From: Ophiosphaerella korrae
Taxonomy: Eukaryota > Ascomycota > Dothideomycetes > Pleosporales > Phaeosphaeriaceae
Assembly (NCBI GenBank): GCA_028456385.1
Contig: JALNQF010000023.1
Span: 62,001-126,000 of the forward strand
Length of the DNA stretch: 64,000 nt
Direction: 5' to 3'
Positions 11,293 through 22,862 of the stretch are shown here, piece after piece. How positions within the stretch are numbered: position 1 is the stretch's first letter; every line of letters begins with the position of its first letter. Under the pieces are notes generated by a model. The model saw nothing but the letters and a program-made list of their open reading frames with translations, was not told the origin of the DNA and did no database searches. A program made the translations under genes and the position numbers.

Positions 11293-12610
11293 GGTTTCGA
11301 CGGCTGGTGGAGGAGTAGTTATACAAGACTAGTTACTATCGAGAGCTCAATTGCGAGCAAGGAATAGGGGAAAAAAAGCCCAACGACTTCTTAGTACTCT
11401 ATGGTTGTACAAAGTACCCTCACAAAAACTACCCAATTACTCTTAATTACGCCCTATTTCATGCTCAATCTGACCTCTGCGTGCTGTTTGATCATCCAAA
11501 ACTGATATATAGAAGCGTGACAATCGTTACATCACAGTGGCCACGCGTGATAAGAGTTCATCTGCATGCAGTTATGCGCAACTGGTAACTCCAATGAATA
11601 ATACACGGCCTTGAGCTCTGTAGGAACTAGGCGATTGAACCAATCCTCGGGAGCTGCTTGTACTCTAGTAGCAATTACTAAATCACGCGAGTTTCTAGGC
11701 AGTGACGCATGGTTAGGAGCAAATAATATTATACTGACTACGTTATAGATGGAAACCTGCGCGCTTGTGCTTGAATGCCTCAGTCATTTTGCCACACTGT
11801 ATCCCTCGATGCTCCGACTCCACACAAGATGCGACTACAATACCTCCAAAGATTTTTATAGTATAACTCATCTCACATACTTTCGTAACCTCGGTATTAG
11901 CTTTTACTTTAAGTGAGGGTAATCCCAGGGATAAGAAGCTGTACGATCTGGCGTTCATGAAGCGTTTTCAAAACGGGCTAGGAAGAAACACAACTAACGA
12001 CGGCATCAAGGCATGGGGAAACACAGGGTACGAATGGCTCACAAAGCAAGAAATTTTAAGTCCAGAATACCGATAGCTGGATGGTTTGACGCCCCTCGTC
12101 ACTACAACACTACCATCGCTGCAAACATCTACCTTTCCGTCATGCTGATGTCCTAGGTTTTCGACACCGAATCCTCAAAGTAGAGATGTATCTACACATA
12201 CTATCATGCCCTAGAAGGAGATCCCGAATTGCAACCAAAAATATGGTTCGTTGCGCCAGAAGAAGATTGAGAATATGCGCCCATGTAAAAACGCACCTGC
12301 GCTAAGTGGGCGCTCTTTACGTGTAAGAGGCACAAGCCCATTTATTGAAAAGGCTGAACCGATCTGATTCCCATTGTATGCATGCGAATATATCCTAGCT
12401 GGCCATGCGTGCACTCACAGCACGGGAACATCTCTCCGCCAGGCGCGAGCCACAACCTTACTTCACCGCCCTTTACATAGACACCATTTTAAAACACCAC
12501 AGATCCACAAACCACACGGGGTATCAATTCCTCATTCCCCACCCACACTACCAGAAAAACATACATCTCCATCCCGCCACCAAAACGCCCAGCATACATC
12601 ACCCCACACC
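11293..12610. other. Gene-free interval
   Basis: Nothing supportable is seen. Short frames here have no family resemblance. A C-rich tract at about 12,480-12,610 immediately follows the stop of the myotubularin gene and probably belongs to its 3' UTR. Confidence 0.5.
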
Positions 12611-15132
12611 TCACTGCATCTCAACCTCAACCTCTTTCCTAATCCCCTTGGCCTCCTCACTCCTCCCGCTCCTCAAACCCGCACTCAATTGCGTAGCCTC
12701 GCGCCCCGCATCCGCGCTGAGGCGACTACGTCCCGACGCGGGGCTCACTGCACGCTCCGCCGGCTTCCCAATGCCCAGCTTCTCGATGCCCGCAAACAAA
12801 CCTTGGCGAATATCCTGGCCAAGCGCTGCAGCAGCATCCAGAGGCGAGGGTGAGGGCGCGCCAGACATGCTAGCAGAGCGTTCGCCGATCGCGTGGGTAG
12901 GCGGGAGTTCGATGGCGGCACCGGCGCCGGAAGCGCTGTGTGCGGACTCGGTGCCAGTGACGATGGGCTCCTGGGTGAGTGGAGTGGAAGTTCCGCTGGG
13001 GAGGGTTGACGCGGTGCTAGTTTGGGACGTGAGGTGAGGAGCATAGGGTGCGGTGTTCATTTCCTCATCAGTGCGGCCGAAGCATTCGGCCCACCAGCGT
13101 GCCTCGCCTTTGCGGGGGAAGATCATGCGCTCCTTGCCGCGCACTGAGTCGTCGATTTCGGGGTCGTATTTGGGGTTGAGGAATTCTTGTTTGCGGCAGA
13201 GGAAGTAGTCCCAGACTGAGCGTGTGCGTTCGCGGGCCCGGGCGTCGATGCGTTCTTTTTCGTTGTCGAAGAGGAAGGTGCCGTATTGGCAGGAGAATAG
13301 GTGGTAGAGAAGGCGTCGGAGGAAGCGCTCGCTGAATTCGAAGCGTGTAGGGTGCTGGTAGAGCAGCTGGTAGACGCAGTCGAGGAACTGCTGAAAGACA
13401 GGAGAGAGTTCGTTCACCTTGGTTACTCGGTGTTCTTCTGCAGCACCATGCTTGGTAGGCTTTGGTGAAGCCGCGTCAGTTATATCAGCCATGTCTGTGC
13501 CATTAGTTTCCGGCAGCTGATTGAGCGATTCATTCGATTCGTTTTGTCGGTTGAACAGGCCTCTCGCGCCCCGAAGTGCGTTTTCGAAAGGGTTGCCACC
13601 ACCCTGGCCGTCGCGCTCAATGCGCTCATTCTCGATCGAGAACCACTTTTCATGGCTGAGAAAGCCAGATCGATGCCTAAACATGTGGCCAAATGACAGC
13701 CAATCCTTTTCTACTAGAACGATGAAGCCTTGTAGCGTGCGATAATATGGATCAAGCAGGATTTGACTGAGGGCGCTCAGCTGGCTTGTGCGATCCCACC
13801 CGTCTGAGCAGTGAATGAGGACGTGTGAATGCATGATGCCCACAGTTCGGGCGATCAGCGCCACACCATCCAATATGTTACTGATGTGCTTGATCCAGTT
13901 GCTTTTCGCGAGAAGCTGCCTGTTGGGCGCGAGAGGTGTGATGTCCGAGTCCTTGAGAGCCTCAATGATGGTGTCAAGCGACTTTCGCATCACATGAATG
14001 TTGTCGATGCCGAGATAAGCCTTTTCTGCCCCAGGGTAGTAGTCCATCTTCTCAGACCCTAGACCCACAGCCTGCATCGCATATGCATTGACAGTGGGCC
14101 TGGCGTCGACGATGAGATTCCGCTGCTGAGCGCCATAAATCTTTGGTGTGTGAGCATCCGCCTCGAGAGACTCGGCAGGGTCGTCATCAATAGTAGCATT
14201 TGGTGGTATTGTCGTGTCTGGGTCCTGCAGATCAACAAAGGATGTGTTGGCAGCGGAATCGTTTAGATTTACCACGCTGGAGTCTGGGGTTGGGCGGGCA
14301 GAGTGTGGGGTGGCGGTCTGAGACTGCTTCCAGCCACGGTTGGTGGCCCAAATGGCAGCAACCAGTCTTTCGTCCTGGGGGTTCCGGTTCCCACGAAGGC
14401 CGGGAGTCGGTTGCGAGCTGCGTGTTATGGAGCAGTTGTTGATGGGGTGGCGGTAGACGAGCGCGGGGATTCGTTGCCGCGAGCGGTACTCGCCAGCATA
14501 TCGGAGCACACTGTCCGAGACATTCGCGGGCACGACGAGGAGGGCGGGGTACGTCTTAGAGTACTGCTCCCGGATTAGGACGGCTCTGCTTGCTTGAACA
14601 CGTGCATCGTCTTTACCTTGTACTCGATGTTGATGTCCGATATCCGCCAGCCCTTGTCTGTGTCCTTGGGGCTGATGCCTAGCCGCTTCCACTCGCGGCG
14701 TGCATCATATATATCCCAGCCATTGTGCTGGTCTTCCGGTGGCTTGGGCTGGTAGCTAAACGCCAGCAGCTTGTCCAGCCGCCCAACCTTGCACGACAGC
14801 GCGCGTATGCTATCGTATACGTGGCGTGCCTGCTTCTCGTCGGGGAAGTAAAAGGCGAAGTAGGTGAAGTCGCGACATCGGATGCGGATCGAAGGCTCCT
14901 GGCGTAGTGCGGGCGGCAGCGGCTTGAGGCAGCAATAGGATATCATCGGATATGTGATCCATACCTCCTTTTGCCGCGCTGGTTTGGTGTTGGCGGCGGC
15001 CTCGGGAGGGGCAGTGGGCAGGTAACTGAAGACCATGTGGTGCGGCATCAGGTGCAGCGTGCCAGTAAAGCGGACCCCTCTGCGGTGGAGGTTGACATTC
15101 TCCACCTTGCTCACCCGTATTCTCTCCATCAC
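12611..15132 (-). CDS. ymr1: Myotubularin-type phosphoinositide 3-phosphatase (YMR1-like)
   Basis: Two exons, 15132-14617 and 14563-12611, give 822 aa. The 53-nt phase-0 intron (GTAAAG...GAGCAG) joins DINIEYK to YSKTYPALLVVPANVSD. The first ~130 residues form a PH-GRAM-like domain (VENVNLHRRGVRFTGTLHL). The catalytic domain includes RQRIPALVYRHP, ITRSSQPTPGLRG and the CX5R signature HCSDGWDRTSQL with Cys near residue 424. Myotubularins remove the 3-phosphate from PI3P and PI(3,5)P2 on endosome and vacuole membranes, and most filamentous ascomycetes carry a single YMR1-type gene. An inserted low-complexity stretch (~250-310) and a long Ser/Thr/Ala-rich tail are ordinary for fungal orthologues. 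The active site is intact. It lies 308 bp downstream of the splicing factor gene, same strand. Confidence 0.93.
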
Positions 15133-15440
15133 AAGTTCGGTTCAAGGCGCGTGTGGGTGGGAGAGGAAATGGGGAACGTGTCGGGCGCGTGACAGGGAAT
15201 GGGAATGGGAACGGGAATGGCCAAGGGCGCCGCGGCCATGGTTCGTCCCGCCGCATGTCACCACCCTCGCTTAGCGCATATCATACTAACGTCACATGGC
15301 AATCGGGCGAATCGCATAAAAAAACCCATTTCCATTATACTCTTAACCAATTCAGTTAAGCTACTAAGTCACAAGAGCGCCACTACGTCGACTATCCCTC
15401 CGTTAGTAGGTCAGAGCTGACACGCTCTACACCAACTCCT
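15133..15440. other. Intergenic region between two minus-strand genes
   Basis: This 308-bp spacer holds the promoter of the myotubularin gene and the terminator of the upstream splicing factor gene. A purine-rich GGGAATGGGAATGGGAACGG run lies at about 15195-15220. Confidence 0.5.
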
Positions 15441-17376
15441 CTACTGAGGAGGGGGTGGAGGCGGAATGTCGCTAGGCGGAGGTGGGGGAGGAACATCTCC
15501 TGGAGGGGGCGGGGGAGGCACCGATCCTCCCGGGGGCGGAGGCGGGGGCGGGGGAGGACTACCGGCAGAGCCATAGCCCTGGTAAAGCGCATTGAGACCT
15601 GGAGGGCCAGGGGGCGCCGCAGGAGCTCCATAGCCAGCAGCTCCATAGGCCGCACCCGCATTGTCATAACCGTAGTTGCCATAGTCGTATCCTGCACCAG
15701 CTGCTGCCCAAGGCGCGGCACTGTGGCCACCGTAGCCATTGTTCTGCTCATGCTTTTGATCGTTCAAACGACCCCCACCTCCACTAGCCCAAGGCGGAAG
15801 AGTAGGACCGTTGTTGTCATCGCGATCATTGCGAGCCCAGGGTGCAGCTCCACCAGTCGCACCACGCTCCCAAGGCTTGAAAGGGCGATCTCCGACCGTA
15901 GCACTATCAGCAGCGGCAGGAGCAACATGACCAGAGCCGTCGCCAGCTCCTGGCACCCCGCCGCCCATTTCCGCCATGAAAGCATCAAGATCATTCTCCG
16001 GACGAGCTTCGATGCGCTGGGTACGTTCGCCACCGAAGGGTCTGTCACCGCGCCACGGCTGGGCCGTCTTGCGGTCGCCACAATCACGAGCCATATGTCC
16101 AACTTGACCACAAGCACGGCAGATGATGCTGGACGTGAAGTTCTGCTTCTGTGGGCAGTCGTACTTGCGATGGCCGATCTCACCGCAGTTCTGGCACGCT
16201 TGATTCTCGTCGTCTCGAAGGGTACCGTTGAGGGCGGCAAGCTCACGGAGCTGGTTGCGCTTGAGCTCGTTCTGGCCTTCGGGAATGGATGCGGCCTAGG
16301 CAGCGTCAGTAGGGAGCGTTGTGGCTGGCGTGGTTGACTTACAGTCTCAATGACATTGTGGATCAGCTTCTTCGCCTTGTTGACCTTTTCTTCAGTGTCG
16401 GCCATGATCAGGCAGTGCAAGTCCTCCTCCTGGTTGCTGGTATGGGCTGCGTCAGACCGGCCTTTACCTTCCTTGACCGAGCCTTTGCCGCGAATGGCAA
16501 TCTTTGCGCCGGATTCAGATTCCATCTTCTTGAGCGTGTTTCCACGAGGGCCAATGAGTAGACCAACTGTTAGTGCAAAAAGCTGCGGTTAGTGATGATC
16601 AAATTATATATGATAAATAGACGGTGGAATAGGATTGGGCTTAAGCAAAAGCAGGGAGGGAGTGTTAGAGGGGTTAGTGCCATACTGAAGTTAATTTCCG
16701 GGTAGTCATTGACCGGAACATAGACTTTCTCCTGTGTCTTAGTAGGCCGCCTATAGTCGGCAGGTGGGTGGTAGTTAGGAAGCGTCTTCATCGCCTTCTC
16801 TACAAGCTTGTGGCGCTCATCCTCCAGGCGCTTGCGGTAGCGGAACTCGCGGGTATTGACACGGCGGCCAAAGTTATCGTACTGCGGTGCAGGCGACAGC
16901 GACCTATTGGCGTGATTAGGACAAAGACGCGCATGTGATGGTAAAGCAAAAACATACCTATCGCCTTCAGCGGGCACAACATCGTTAATCTTAAGCTTTT
17001 GCGTGATTTCCTCGATGCGCAAATGAAGGGTATAAGCATCAAGCTGCTCCGTCGTCATGGCGCTGTAAATGGCCGTGGGCAAGCCCATTAACCCAGCCGC
17101 CTTGTTGTCAAGAGGAGCTCCCCATCGGTTGCGCTTCTTGCGCTGTCGAGGGGCATCAGGATCTATCGCGCCACAGTCAGTATGCCATCGCGAGAGATGG
17201 GGGCGAGGCAACTCGCCTCGCTGCGGGCTGCGACCGCGCTTCAGCTCAGATAAACCCTCGGCTGGCGCTGCAGGATTGTAACCTCCATCATCAGCGTTGT
17301 CGTTTCCAAAGCCGCGGCGACTTTTCCCTAGAGGAATGTTATTAGAGCCAGTAATCCCTTGATTGCGCCACGACAT
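15441..17376 (-). CDS. bbp: Branchpoint-bridging protein (SF1/BBP/Msl5), pre-mRNA splicing
   Basis: Four exons, 17376-16958, 16903-16686, 16566-16343 and 16295-15441, give 571 aa. Start ATG 17376 is chosen because [13 protein letters not shown] is the conserved fungal N-terminus; an in-frame ATG at 17442 only extends into probable leader. The 54-nt first intron has no stop and is a multiple of three, so a plain ORF reads through it. Domains in order: SF1 helix-hairpin region, KH/QUA2 domain ([11 protein letters not shown] then [15 protein letters not shown], assembled across the second intron), two CCHC zinc knuckles ([14 protein letters not shown] and [14 protein letters not shown]), and a long Gly/Ala then poly-Pro tail. 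The protein binds the branchpoint sequence and U2AF during early spliceosome assembly in the nucleus. It is divergently paired with a GST gene. Confidence 0.95.
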
Positions 17377-17498
17377 AGTGGCAACAGTTGCAAGTTCAAA
17401 GTTTGTGGTGAGGAAATGGAGGCGGAGGTTGAATTCGAGCACATAGGCGCCAGTCTGTCGGGGGGTGCGCTAACCGGAATAGAGTGTCTTGGCGTTGC

Positions 17499-17515
17499 GT
17501 CACGTGAGGATCCAA
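17499..17515. promoter_or_regulatory. Palindromic E-box and CCAAT box in the BBP/GST divergent promoter
   Basis: TCACGTGA (17499-17506) contains the perfect E-box CACGTG, and CCAAT follows at 17511-17515. Both lie in the 255-bp spacer between the divergent BBP and GST start codons. Which gene they serve is unknown. Confidence 0.4.
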
Positions 17516-17631
17516 TCCTCGATGCAATACCCCACTTGACTGACAAATGCATTTCCAACTTTCAATTGCAGTCCTTGTAGTACTCTTCCAAAGAAATGCT
17601 CTGAAGTACAAAATTCAAATTAAACCACAGA

Positions 17632-19449
17632 ATGGCTTCTCAGGATTCCAATATCACGCTCTACACTACACAGACGCCTAACGGCATCAAGATTTCCATC
17701 ACTTTGGAAGAGCTAGGGTACGTCATAATTTTCTCTTACTCGCCCTTGGCAGGTTACCCATTCTCTTCATTTGTGTGAAGCCATACATGAGTCACTGGTT
17801 TCCCAGACTACAGCTCATGGCAAATATCAAGTCTATGTACATAGAGCAAAGGAATCACCTCGGCAGAAGCATATGACAAACAAAATCGCCACTAGTCTTC
17901 GAGGATGAGACAGCAAAATTTCAGTGCCGGAGCCTGCTATAGATCAGTGAGATACCCTGTCGAAAATAACGCAGCAGTAGAATGGGCATCTACTTAGAAA
18001 GAGGCATCATCCTCAGTATCCCTATACAACTTCATGTCTCATTTATTAATGGAGCCTCACAAAATCGACGCAAGATCTTACTGACACCAATAGGCTTCCC
18101 TACAAAACCCACAAGATTGAAATCAGTAAAAACACGCAGAAAGAGCCTTGGTTCCTTGCCATAAACCCAAACGGCCGCATCCCGGCACTGACCGACACTT
18201 TTACTGATGGCAAGACAATCAACCTCTTCGAGTCTGGCGGCATCATGCAGTATCTTGTTGACCGCTACGATACCGACTACAAGATCAGCTACCCCAAAGG
18301 TACCAGAGAGTATTATGAGATGAACAATTGGCTGTTCTTCATGAATGCAGGCGTAGGCCCCATGCAAGGACAAGCGAGTAAGTGCATGAACAATTCATCC
18401 AAGACGACTAGACGTGGATCTCCATGGACCAGTAAAGACCTTGAAGCACTATGGCGACTTGATTTGGCGAATAATATGCTTGATTAGGCTACTGAGGCAA
18501 AGTCCTCACCCGTGATGACACTGTTCGGTTGACGCCTCGTTCGACCACGAAGCCAGACTAAAGCTGAGCTAAGAAGGTTGAAACCAACCGTGCCTCCAGG
18601 CACCATGAAGGCATAGATTCACACGTCTCCATGACGCTCCTCGCATCGTACCGAACCGAACGGAGCGATAGGGCCGGTGCCAACATCAGCCACACATAAG
18701 CACCCTCAACCCACGGCTCCACAAAACACGAGACCGAGAAACGGCTGAGAGGCCCACTTGAGGACAACTACGGGCCAGGAGGTTACCGACTAATTCAACC
18801 AATGTTCCGAGTCCTGACTCCCGCCCGCTCCCGAGTGATAGGATGGAGCCCTGAGTACTTCTCAGCACTAGACCTTGAAGCTAACACCTCCCCCCACAGA
18901 TCATTTTACCCGCTACGCTCCCGAGCACATTGAGTATGGTATCAACAGGTATCAGAATGAGACGCGGCGTCTGTATGGCGTTCTCGACAAGCATTTAGCG
19001 TCTGATAATAGGCCGTATCTGGTAGGCGACAAGTGTACCATCGCAGGTAAGATATTCATCCCTGAACTGTGCATCACCAAAGTGTACATGCACGGCATTT
19101 CATGGCTTCGCGCTAGTCTCTATATCTGTTGCTAGTCCAGCGAGTTAGGAAGTTTGCGCCAGGGCGTCACAGTGCCAAACTTACACATCCCACAGATATT
19201 GCTCACTGGGGCTGGATTGCGGGTGCTGGGTGGTCGGGCGTCGACATCGATGAGTTTCCCACGCTGAAAGCTTGGGAGGAACGTATGCTGGCACGACCTG
19301 CCCTAGAGAAGGGCCGCCATGTACCTGACCCGCACACAATCAAGGAGCTTATGAAAGACAAGGCCAAGATTGAGGAAGTCGCTGCGAAAAGCCGCGCATG
19401 GGTACAGGCAGGTATGAAGGAAGATGCCGACAAGAACAGTGGAAAGTAA
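17632..19449 (+). CDS. URE2-like glutathione S-transferase
   Basis: Four exons, 17632-17717, 18094-18377, 18900-19046 and 19196-19449, encode 256 aa. All joints keep frame: ELG to LPYKTHKIEIS, QA to NHFTRYAPEHIEYG, TIA to DIAHWGWIAGAG. The thioredoxin-like N-terminal domain shows the GSH-binding features NPNGRIPAL and FESGGIMQYLVDRYD. The C-terminal helical domain carries RPYLVGDKCTIAD and the AHWGW element of the URE2p class. Such enzymes conjugate glutathione to electrophiles in the cytosol; a nitrogen-regulatory role as in yeast Ure2 should not be assumed, because there is no Asn-rich prion domain. Introns 1 (376 nt) and 2 (522 nt) are far longer than others in this window. The exon assignment is well supported. 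Confidence 0.88.
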
Positions 19450-22400
19450 GTTTTACGTTCCCGAACTAGCATCGTTGGAAGAGCGGGCCACGTTCGCATG
19501 GACCTAAGGAATGCGCGCAATTGAATACTAGTTGCTACGTAATTGCTAGCGACCTCGTAACGACCAATGCTAACGGGTTGTCTAAACAACCAGACTGTAG
19601 ACTCCCGCTAGAGCCCTGCCCTGCGTTTTGTACTAGGAAGATTGAAGTCAATTGCTTCAGTTGAGCTATGCATACCTAACTGTTATGGTGACGTTGAGAC
19701 AATGATCAACAAGAAGTCGGTGTGAAACAATGCCTTACCCCCACGTATTTGGTCATGACAGTGCCGCAAAGTCAAGCGTTCGTTTCTGACAGTGATTTTG
19801 TGCATATCCTGTTGTGCAGCACCGAATCACAGCGAGGGGAGCGGCCATGATGGCTGGCGGCCTGGTTGCAGAAGCAGGTGCTCCACAGTTTAGTTCCCAA
19901 AGAAGTTTCTACCGGAACGTACTCCGATGTCAATGTGTCATTACTTTTGGTCTGAAGCCCATGTGTTCGCGCCGAGTGTGTGCCGATCCGTAGACATTGC
20001 GTGCCAAACCGCAATCGACAGTGATTGGCGTAGAAGCGTGGGAAACACGTGGCGACCCTGACGCACTCGCCACTTGTTCGAAGACTGGTAGAAGGCGTTC
20101 CCGTCCCAAAGGCCAAGTTTCCATGTTGTGTCAATAATCGTATCACAGATGAACAAATGAAAGTAATCTAGGTGGTGATCGATCGATCCATAGGTGAGCT
20201 TTAGACAGGAGATCCTGTGCTCATGCTGTGGGTCTCCAGTGGTACCTGTGTAAAGTAGACGTCAGCTGGTCGTTATAGCAAGGCTCTTAGGCACTATCAT
20301 CTCATCAAGTGTCTGTACCCAACCCCAGCCCTTCAACGGCTCCCTTAATACTTGCTATGATAACTCATCCCCTGCACATCCCCACAAAATTCCGCGATGT
20401 GCTTTTGGTGCATGATCTCGACCAGCTTTCGCTTAAGACGGCGAGAGAAATTCGCAACATAGCTGCGTCTAGCTCAGGCAATGCAAGTCTGCCCCCAATC
20501 GTGAGGCTTGGGCTATAGGCGACACACTAGGTATTGCCCAGCCGAGACCAGCGACGCTACTGGCGACGCTTGACCCCAACGGTGGATTGTCATTTGCGAG
20601 GGTAATGTGGATCCTTATACAGGAAGGGGGTATATCAGACTTTGGGGGGTATATCCGCGACCAGCATACCCTGTCGCCTTGCAAACGCGCTTCCGCTCAG
20701 CCGAGGTTGTTATTCTAAACATGGCTGTATGTTCTTGCCCTGGAATTGCTAACGGAAAACCTGGGGAAAGGCTAAGTAATTAAGTACCCGGCATGTAGCG
20801 AATGAATAACAGTGATTTTCCCAGAACTTGTTCGTGCAGTTCGTGCGACTTCGGTACCAATCATCGTCATGCTGCTGTGCGAAATCCCGGCCATCGAGGT
20901 TGCCTTAATATAGACCCTTGACGGTGTTGTTGATGGTGCCGAGCGATGGACCCTTGATGTGGCCTGCCCACAATTTAGATCGACCACATCCGTCTACCCC
21001 AAAGTGCTCTATCATCTCCCACGAACGGCCAAGACAATCTCCACAGAACTGGCGTCCAAGGTCAATATCCCATCAATCGCGCCACGGTGAGCACACCCAA
21101 GCATAAAGAAAATATTGTTTTTGGCATGTGGGGCCTCAACGGTGTCGGATAAGCTGCAGACTTGGACAAGCGTTCCGCCCTACCAGCTGGTCACGGCTAA
21201 GTCAAGCTTAGTCAAAGCTGAGGGAGAAAGTCACATATCCGTGTTTGTGGGGAACCTCAGGGTTGAAGACTCGGTATAGATTAGTAGACTTGAGCAACGA
21301 ATAAGACGCTGTAATCTAACGGAATAGGGCCAAACAGCCGTCGCGCCTAGCTTGGACGGGATGAGCTTGTTGCACAACATAAGTTGCCGCGTGCGCTGTG
21401 CGTGGAGCTTGGCTCTGCTTGCTGATTCCTATCGAAGGCAAAGGATCGAGGGGTGCTAGCCAATGTGATGCATCCGGGTCCCTGGCACCTGCAGCACGAT
21501 ACTGCAGCAGCGTTGCCGAAGTAGATTGTGGACTCTTCTGCCGCCGTGCAAGGTGGTGGTGCATCCTGTCCTCGTGCTCGAGGCTGCAGCCGTGGGCCAG
21601 CAGCCCCGTCACTGGCCGTCCAGGCCCACGAATCAGAAGCAAGGAAACAGCAGCATTTGTTGGGCAAATCTGTGGCCGGGCCGGCAGAAGCTGTCAGCAC
21701 ACTTGTCAATATGCAGCTGTGCATAAGAGGGCGCAGTGAGGATTGGATGCTTGCATGTGAAGGACAAAGTCTCTCAGTGGCGTGAAGATCATCGCATGGA
21801 ACTAAGCACCTCTTTCCCCTTTGCTTCAATGACCTGTTTCATATTGGAGAGAACTGCTCGACAGTTGGCGTGTGTGCGCGAGGAAGCGGGCCTCGATATT
21901 GCGACAGGGCTGGTGAGAAATGAAGGGGCATTCTGGAATTCGACGAGGAGCAAAGTAGTGGGGATTAGGTTTAGGTAGTGGATGCTCGTATAGTGCTTTG
22001 CCTGAATGACTGATAGGTAGGTGTGATATGCTGCGATATACCACAGCATAGATATAGCAGGGCGCCGTCTGGCATGCTCGGTGAGGAGATGCTACGTACC
22101 GCAGGAGCCGTAGGAGCAGGTGAGTCTCATGTTGGGAACGTGCACTCGACTGCGTGAGGGTGATGTGTCATGTGACACACGCGTTTGGTGACGGGACTGC
22201 AGGCAGGTAGGGCGCATGCATGGGCGGCTGCATACCTTCAGCGGCGCATTACGAAGCAAAGTTTAAACAGCAGCAACGACGGGTTTCGGGCTCGCAGCGC
22301 GACGGCGGTGGCATTACGAAATGGCGGATGGTGGCGCCGTCATGGTCGCGGGTGTTGTGGGCGTGAGTGCGGGGATAGCTCACCGTCGAAGGCGCGCATT
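19450..22400. other. Long gene-free interval
   Basis: About 3 kb without a supportable gene. Frames of 60-160 codons overlap on both strands in the GC-rich part (21,300-21,830), as expected by chance. The distal part is probably the upstream region of the Zn2Cys6 activator gene at 22863. No transposon motif was recognised. Confidence 0.5.
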
Positions 22401-22448
22401 CAGCCGGCCAACAGCAACTTAACCGGCCGGCTGCTGATTGGCCGGCTG
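22401..22448. promoter_or_regulatory. GCCGGC inverted-repeat cluster upstream of the Zn2Cys6 activator
   Basis: CAGCCGGCCAA (22401-22411) and TTGGCCGGCTG (22438-22448) are perfect 11-bp inverted repeats. A third related copy, CCGGCCGGCTG (22423-22433), lies between them, and a CCAAT box on the opposite strand overlaps the right arm. CGG half-sites are typical Zn2Cys6 targets, so an operator is plausible about 415-460 bp before the ATG. Function is not shown. Confidence 0.4.
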
Positions 22449-22862
22449 ACAAGAAGGCTGCCCAGTGGCGTCGCCGAAAACCAGGTGCCGAAAGGCAGTG
22501 CCCCTCGAGGATCTGCGGGCCAATCCTGGCCGCTCCCATACATCCCATACATCCAATGCACATCCATGGCGCGGTGGAATTAAACGATTGCGTCTTCTGA
22601 TATTGCTCTCGTCTTGATCTCGCTTCTCGAAGGCGCATGGACGCATGGAAGATTCAGATCGTGGCTTTTGCCGACTGGGATCCCTTCACCTTGGTTCCTG
22701 CTCTACCACTAACCCTCCGAGGGCCCACATATGCTCCCCAAGTAACGCATGACCGTCCCCAGATTTTCCCACTGACCGCTTCCTCCCGTGTTCCGTCTGG
22801 TGCTTAACGCTCGACAAACACGTCTGATCTTCCTCTTCTTGGGCTGAAAGAACATCGCCACC

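Noticed and set aside
12374..13037. Plus-strand frames of 159 and 210 codons
   Set aside because: They are antisense to the 3' end and flank of the myotubularin gene, whose frame has clear family motifs. Their His/Pro/Thr-rich composition follows from the C-rich DNA.
15723..16337. Plus-strand 204-codon frame opposite the BBP gene
   Set aside because: It is a shadow of the BBP exons, which encode verified zinc knuckles and KH residues on the other strand.
16570..16685. BBP continuing past YPEINF into [13 protein letters not shown]
   Set aside because: This is intron read-through. Splicing at 16685/16567 restores [11 protein letters not shown], the conserved KH GxxG loop.
21347..21829. 160-codon minus-strand frame and overlapping plus-strand frames
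   Set aside because: Several frames are open at once in a GC-rich patch with no shared motif or splice context. This looks like compositional openness, not coding.
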